The notes beneath the pieces are model-generated. The model was not told the origin of the DNA. It did no database searches and was given only the letters and a program-made list of their open reading frames with translations. From the NCBI GenBank assembly GCA_002496905.1, contig DALV01000078.1, forward strand, positions 1 through 9,140: a stretch of DNA of 9,140 nucleotides, read 5' to 3'. Both the position numbers and the translations under genes were made by a program. The DNA is from Euryarchaeota archaeon UBA105. Its GTDB lineage: Archaea; Thermoplasmatota; Poseidoniia; Poseidoniales; Thalassarchaeaceae. Every line of letters starts with the position of its first letter. Position 1 is the first letter of the stretch. Shown in pieces: positions 5,907-9,140 of this stretch.

Positions 5907-7040
5907 TCAAGGAGCCCGCATTAGGTCGACGCGATGCCCCCGCCTATCTCGACCCGTGCCTAGGGGAGTTGGGAGATTCAAGTCGGAGATAATTTCTGCA
6001 CTCCAAATCGCTTTACATTTGCAGTCTAGTCCTTTGAACTCTGCAAGGTTTCGAGATACTGAGTATCGCTCTATGGCGGCGACTACATGCTTGTCACAAG
6101 AACCGCAGTTGTGGGCGCCTCTGATTTTTCCTCCAGCGGTTGGATGGACTATGATTCGAGAGTCGTGTTCTGCTGTCTCTTCGTGAGTACGCTGAATCAT
6201 TTCTACTAGGGACCACAACCATGGAGGGCGGTATTCTCGATTTCTGAACAAGCGGTCTACGATTGTTCGATTCTGTATGTTCATCGGATTTATTGATACT
6301 TCATCCGAAAGTGGTGCTACGTCGACAAGCCACTTCGAGGTGTGATTCAATGCATCCCCTTCACTCATGAATGGAGGCTTGAAAATTAGGTATGTTTTGA
6401 CTCGAAGACCATTGCTTTGTAAATCTTCTACGGCCTTTCTCCATGTCTTTGTTGAGAAACCTTTGTTGACATGGAAACGAAGCACTGCATCGTCGTAGGC
6501 CTCTAGCCCGATAGCCACAGTACATCCTGGATGATGCTTGGCAAGGAACTCTAATTTCTCTGGCTTGCACATGTGGGCTTGGGCTTCGACCACAAGATGT
6601 AGTCCCATTTCATGCGTCTCTTTCAAAACGTGCTCTTGCCATTCTACTGGATTCTCTTGATCCTCAAAAAATGTACCCGATGTGTACACCTTGACCATGG
6701 AGCATCCTTCGAAATTATTGGTCTGATTTTTTGCATCGTTCCACTGAGCAAATAGGTCATCTGCAGTTACATCATCACGAACATCGTTGAAGTAGCCGCA
6801 GAAGGTACAACCCGATTTCCACCACCAAGCACAGCCACGAGTACGCAAGATTACCGTCGCTGCTTGACAAGGTGTTCCATCTGGCATTCGCTCAGGCGTT
6901 ACGTAAACCGTCGCGGGCTTCTTTGCGTCCCAGGATTCACGACGTGCAATTGACTCGGCTGTGTTTTCCGGCGCTTTGACTAGATGGTGGATTTTCACCG
7001 AAGGTGAACCGTCACCTAGCATACCACAAGCCTGAGCCAT
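5907..7040 (-). CDS. raSEA: Archaeosine synthase radical SAM subunit RaSEA
   Basis: The 377-residue protein matches the RaSEA family, the radical SAM enzyme acting with ArcS in archaeosine synthesis. ArcS attaches lysine to preQ0 at position 15 of tRNA, and RaSEA cleaves the lysine C-N bond to leave the formamidine of archaeosine. The cluster motif is RGCAWWWKSGCTFCGYFND, with C70, C78 and C81 in a C-x7-C-x2-C arrangement. A TIM-barrel continues with VKVYTSGTFF, LVVEAQ and VAIGLEAYDD (GLE-type SAM-binding strands). A C-terminal cysteine set (C312, C315, C340, C342 in NCGSC and DCKCK) may bind metal. The frame is open to a GTG at 7127 (406 residues), but that start abuts the divergent gene, leaves no promoter and adds unconserved-looking residues, so ATG 7040 is preferred. 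No ArcS or tgtA lies nearby. Confidence 0.88.
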   Translation of the reverse strand: MAQACGMLGDGSPSVKIHHLVKAPENTAESIARRESWDAKKPATVYVTPERMPDGTPCQAATVILRTRGCAWWWKSGCTFCGYFNDVRDDVTADDLFAQWNDAKNQTNNFEGCSMVKVYTSGTFFEDQENPVEWQEHVLKETHEMGLHLVVEAQAHMCKPEKLEFLAKHHPGCTVAIGLEAYDDAVLRFHVNKGFSTKTWRKAVEDLQSNGLRVKTYLIFKPPFMSEGDALNHTSKWLVDVAPLSDEVSINPMNIQNRTIVDRLFRNREYRPPWLWSLVEMIQRTHEETAEHDSRIIVHPTAGGKIRGAHNCGSCDKHVVAAIERYSVSRNLAEFKGLDCKCKAIWSAEIISDLNLPTPLGTGRDRRGHRVDLMRAP

Positions 7041-7127
7041 ATTGCGGCGGAAGTCCGAACTGTCTTGATTCTGCCGACAGGCCAAAATTGATGACTGAGT
7101 CACCCTAAGCAAAGGCGGGGTGTACAC
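7041..7127. promoter_or_regulatory. Divergent promoter region between RaSEA and the hexapeptide protein
   Basis: These 87 bases separate two divergent starts if RaSEA begins at 7040. An A/T-rich element at 7083-7090 (CAAAATTG) is placed to serve as a TATA-like box for either direction. GGCGGGGTG (7115-7123) precedes ATG 7128 as a Shine-Dalgarno-like run. An inverted repeat, CTGTC (7060-7064) and GACAG (7076-7080), lies in between. None is strong. Confidence 0.35.
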
Positions 7128-7847
7128 ATGAAGTCGTTTGAGCTCGTTCAGAATGTGTTGACTTCTCTGATTATTCCATTCCTAGGAATTATCGTTGGGA
7201 TTGCCGCGATTCCGGGTGTTTATCTATTCCTTGAGGCTAGAATTTACCTTGTTGAACAAGAATATTGGATGGAATTAGTTGGAACTGGTATTTCTCTAGG
7301 ATTAGCTTGCATTGTTTGGGGGCTCACCCTAGTATTGATGTCGGGTCTGCTGGGTGGATTATTCCGACCAAGGCTAGAGCCTGGCAGATACCCTCTTCGA
7401 TCATTTGTGACAATTCAATGGGCTTGGTCGATGGTATTCCACAGGGTCGCAATACTATTCTTGCCCATGCTAGTTCCTTCTTTTGTTGGAACAATTTACT
7501 ATCGCATGGCAGGAGCAAAGATTGGCTCAGGTTGTCAGATTAATTCCCCTCACCTGAATGATGCAGGGTCGGTTGTCTTAGGAGATAGTGTAGTAATCGG
7601 AGGTAATGCAATCATCAACGCCCACTTAGTTGAGAAAGGTGAGTTAGTTATGGCTCCTGTAAAAATAGGAAATGGCGCCCTAATTGGTGGAAATTCAACG
7701 GTTCAGCCCGGTTGTACGATTGGTGAAGGAGCAGTCATAGCCAATCGTGCAGTGTTACCAAAATGGACTGATATCCCTGCTGGTGAAGTATGGGGAGGAG
7801 TCCCAGCGAAATGCATACGCCTCGCTGATGGAACTAAGCCCGAATGA
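7128..7847 (+). CDS. Membrane-anchored hexapeptide-repeat acyltransferase-like protein
   Basis: The 239-residue protein couples a membrane part to a left-handed beta-helix domain. Hydrophobic segments at about 8-36 and 50-77 are probably transmembrane, and a third at about 104-122 may be re-entrant or membrane-associated. From about 128 on, hexapeptide-type turns appear as AKIGSGCQI, VVLGDSVVIGGNAII, VKIGNGALIGGNSTV and CTIGEGAVIANRAVL. The domain closes with the usual VWGGVPAKCIRL. The fold is that of LpxA/LacA/NeuD-type acyltransferases and of the C-terminal region of some NRPS-linked terminal domains. No clear catalytic histidine of the LacA kind is placed with confidence, though NAHL (164-167) is a candidate. 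The substrate is unknown; a lipid- or surface-polymer-linked one is a guess from the membrane anchor. It ends six bases before the convergent coiled-coil gene. Confidence 0.85.
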   Translation: MKSFELVQNVLTSLIIPFLGIIVGIAAIPGVYLFLEARIYLVEQEYWMELVGTGISLGLACIVWGLTLVLMSGLLGGLFRPRLEPGRYPLRSFVTIQWAWSMVFHRVAILFLPMLVPSFVGTIYYRMAGAKIGSGCQINSPHLNDAGSVVLGDSVVIGGNAIINAHLVEKGELVMAPVKIGNGALIGGNSTVQPGCTIGEGAVIANRAVLPKWTDIPAGEVWGGVPAKCIRLADGTKPE

Positions 7848-7853
7848 GAAATA

Positions 7854-8489
7854 TCATTCGTCATCGACTTCTTCTTCGGTCTCTTCTTCGGGTTCTTCAG
7901 CCATTTCTTCTGCCGCATCTGCCGCAGCATCTAGAACCTCGTCCATTCGCTCACGGAATGTTGCCTGTTTGAGTTCCTGCTCGCGAATCGCTTCAATCGC
8001 TGCATCAATCATGTCGTAACGAGTTTGAATCGCTTGACTTAGATCTTCGAAGAGTCTCATGTGCTGAGCGTACCAATCATCCCTAGCGGTCAATTGTCCC
8101 TTAGCGACACGCAAAGCTTCGTCAAGGTCTTCAGCGACCTCGAATACTCTACCGAGACGAGCCGATTCGCGGCTGTACATCTCTTCCATTTTCTGTAATT
8201 CCGGCTCAAGATGCTTTACTCTTTGTGAATTCTTTGCCCCATCTAATTCGAGGTCTCTGATGCGATTATCCTTGTCTGAGAGGAGTTCCTGAAGCCCCTC
8301 CATCTCAATCTCTTTATCGATCATCTGACGTTCTAGAACATCGATGGTTGCATCCTTATCATCGGAGGCATCTTTGAGGGCTGTGTATCCTGCGTATAGC
8401 TTCTCAAGTCGGTCTTTCTCCTTGATCAAATCTTCCTCCAATTGGCGGATTCGAAGATCGGGAGAGTCATTGATGTCTTCATCGCTCAT
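7854..8489 (-). CDS. Acidic coiled-coil protein of unknown function
   Basis: I do not recognise a family for this 211-residue protein. It is almost wholly helical and highly charged. Heptad-like segments include IRQLEEDLIKEKDRLEKLY (about 13-31), IDVLERQMIDKEIEMEGLQE, NRIRDLELDGAK and RVKHLEPELQKMEEMYSRES. The middle (LTARDDWYAQHMRLFEDLSQ) is less regular, and the tail after about 185 is an Ala/Glu run ending EETEEEVDDE. No signal peptide or membrane segment is seen, so it is probably cytoplasmic. ATG 8489 is chosen because GAGGTG (8495-8500) lies five bases upstream; a GTG at 8495 touches that site. It could be a structural, chromosome-associated or scaffolding protein, but the sequence alone does not say. 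Confidence 0.8.
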   Translation of the reverse strand: MSDEDINDSPDLRIRQLEEDLIKEKDRLEKLYAGYTALKDASDDKDATIDVLERQMIDKEIEMEGLQELLSDKDNRIRDLELDGAKNSQRVKHLEPELQKMEEMYSRESARLGRVFEVAEDLDEALRVAKGQLTARDDWYAQHMRLFEDLSQAIQTRYDMIDAAIEAIREQELKQATFRERMDEVLDAAADAAEEMAEEPEEETEEEVDDE

Positions 8490-8600
8490 CAGCACACCTC
8501 ATCTCCCTCGAAACTCCGCCATGCTTTAACTTCGGCGGACTGAATATCATCATAGACCGCACTTAGAATAACCAATTTTGGGTTTGATATACACCGAAAA
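8490..8600 (-). promoter_or_regulatory. Candidate promoter with flanking inverted repeat for the coiled-coil gene
   Basis: The minus strand carries GTTAAAGC (about 8523-8530), roughly 35 bases before ATG 8489, which suits an archaeal TATA box with a short leader. The element is flanked by TCCGCC (8515-8520) and GGCGGA (8534-8539), a perfect six-base inverted repeat with the TATA-like sequence in its 13-base centre. That is an arrangement seen in operators. GAGGTG at 8495-8500 is the Shine-Dalgarno. A second A/T-rich stretch (about 8572-8592) follows the peptidase stop and may include its transcript end. Confidence 0.35.
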
Positions 8601-9140
8601 TTACTCACAAATCGCGGCAATAGAGGCTGCGAGTGCAACATTTAGCCGCTTAGAATGGGGTATGTGCAACTTCTCATCTGGTCCATGGGCATTATTTCCC
8701 GGACCTGATGAACCGGTGCAAAGGAAACAGGCCTCCGGATATTTACCCTGAATCATCGCCATGAACGGAATTGTTCCACCGATCCAGGTAGCCATCGGCG
8801 GGTGTCCTGTTAGGTGCATACTGGCGGATTCAAGAGCCGAAGCTACGCCTTCGTGCAAGGGAGGCGCATGGAAGCCATCTGCAGGTTCGGTTGGCTTGTA
8901 AGTCACTTCAGCCCCGTAGGGTGGATTTTCCTCTAGAACCCGCTTTAGAATCTCTTGAACTTCATCCGCTTTCACCCCTGGTGGAATTCGGAAACTGAGT
9001 TTCAAGTCTGTATTTGTCCGTAGAACATTTCCTGCGGTCTGTACGGGAGGTATACCATCTGCTCCAATAATCGAAAGAGCTGGCCTCCAATTGATATCCA
9101 ATAGCATCTCACTAGATTCTTTTGACTGGGCTTCGAGAGT
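8601..9140 (-). CDS. M20-family metallopeptidase, C-terminal part (5' end beyond the window)
   Basis: The frame is open from its TAA at 8601-8603 to the window edge, so at least 179 residues are present and the N-terminus is missing. The dimerisation (lid) domain is seen in NWRPALSIIGADGIPPVQTAGNVL and LSFRIPPGVKADEVQEIL, typical of M20/M25/M40 dipeptidases and deacylases. The final catalytic-domain strands include GGTIPFMAMI and GPGNNAHGPDEKLHI. The H in NAHGPDE is the expected C-terminal zinc ligand; the family usually has HGPNE, so D replaces N here. The first zinc ligands lie outside the window. Substrate (dipeptide, acyl amino acid) cannot be told. A methionine at 9107 is internal, as homologues run far upstream of it. 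Confidence 0.88.
   Translation of the reverse strand, partial: TLEAQSKESSEMLLDINWRPALSIIGADGIPPVQTAGNVLRTNTDLKLSFRIPPGVKADEVQEILKRVLEENPPYGAEVTYKPTEPADGFHAPPLHEGVASALESASMHLTGHPPMATWIGGTIPFMAMIQGKYPEACFLCTGSSGPGNNAHGPDEKLHIPHSKRLNVALAASIAAICE

Noticed and set aside
7703..7930. Minus-strand ORF across the convergent junction (75 aa)
   Set aside because: It overlaps two well-supported genes in other frames, and its lysine-rich start is the antisense-frame image of the acidic tail of the coiled-coil gene.
1..9140. CRISPR array, insertion sequence or prophage
   Set aside because: No spaced direct repeats, transposase, integrase or terminal inverted repeats were seen; the genes look like core chromosome.

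Overview
The window reads as archaeal chromosome. It begins with the ribosomal stalk cluster in the archaeal order L11-L1-L10(P0)-L12(P1). L10 and L12 have the long acidic tails typical of archaea, Shine-Dalgarno sites are of the GAGGTGAT type, and an archaeosine-pathway radical SAM enzyme (RaSEA) is present. Moderate GC content and the styles of the membrane and coiled-coil proteins fit a marine euryarchaeon of the Marine Group II / Poseidoniales type. That placement is inference; no rRNA is present to settle it.

Layout. 78-2405 (+): a tightly packed stalk operon encoding a short L11, L1, L10 and L12. L1/L10 overlap as ATGA, and GAGGTG-type ribosome binding sites precede L1, L10 and L12. 2406-2540: a convergent, hairpin-bearing intergenic region. 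2541-3827 (-): a YchF/OLA1-like GTPase with a C-terminal TGS domain. 3896-5816 (-): a two-gene membrane operon, an 85-residue two-helix protein followed by a large polytopic protein resembling heme-copper oxidase subunit I. 5907-7040 (-): RaSEA. 7128-7847 (+): a membrane-anchored hexapeptide-repeat (left-handed beta-helix) acyltransferase-like protein, divergent from RaSEA. 7854-8489 (-): an acidic coiled-coil protein of unknown function. 8601 to the window edge (-): the C-terminal part of an M20-family metallopeptidase.

How the genes work together. The stalk proteins recruit translation factors to the large subunit. YchF-like GTPases are ribosome-associated, and RaSEA makes the modified base at tRNA position 15, so much of the window serves translation. 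The membrane operon is the odd block.

Two observations stand out. First, the L11 gene encodes only the C-terminal, rRNA-binding domain. It starts behind a good Shine-Dalgarno, in-frame stops lie upstream, and no L11 N-terminal sequence is visible in any frame of the bases available. Second, the oxidase-like protein keeps the helix layout and some motif flanks of heme-copper oxidase subunit I, yet it has no HH or HxH pair anywhere. Its WTI-HxH-like site reads WTIEEMS, which suggests a family member that has lost its heme and copper ligands.
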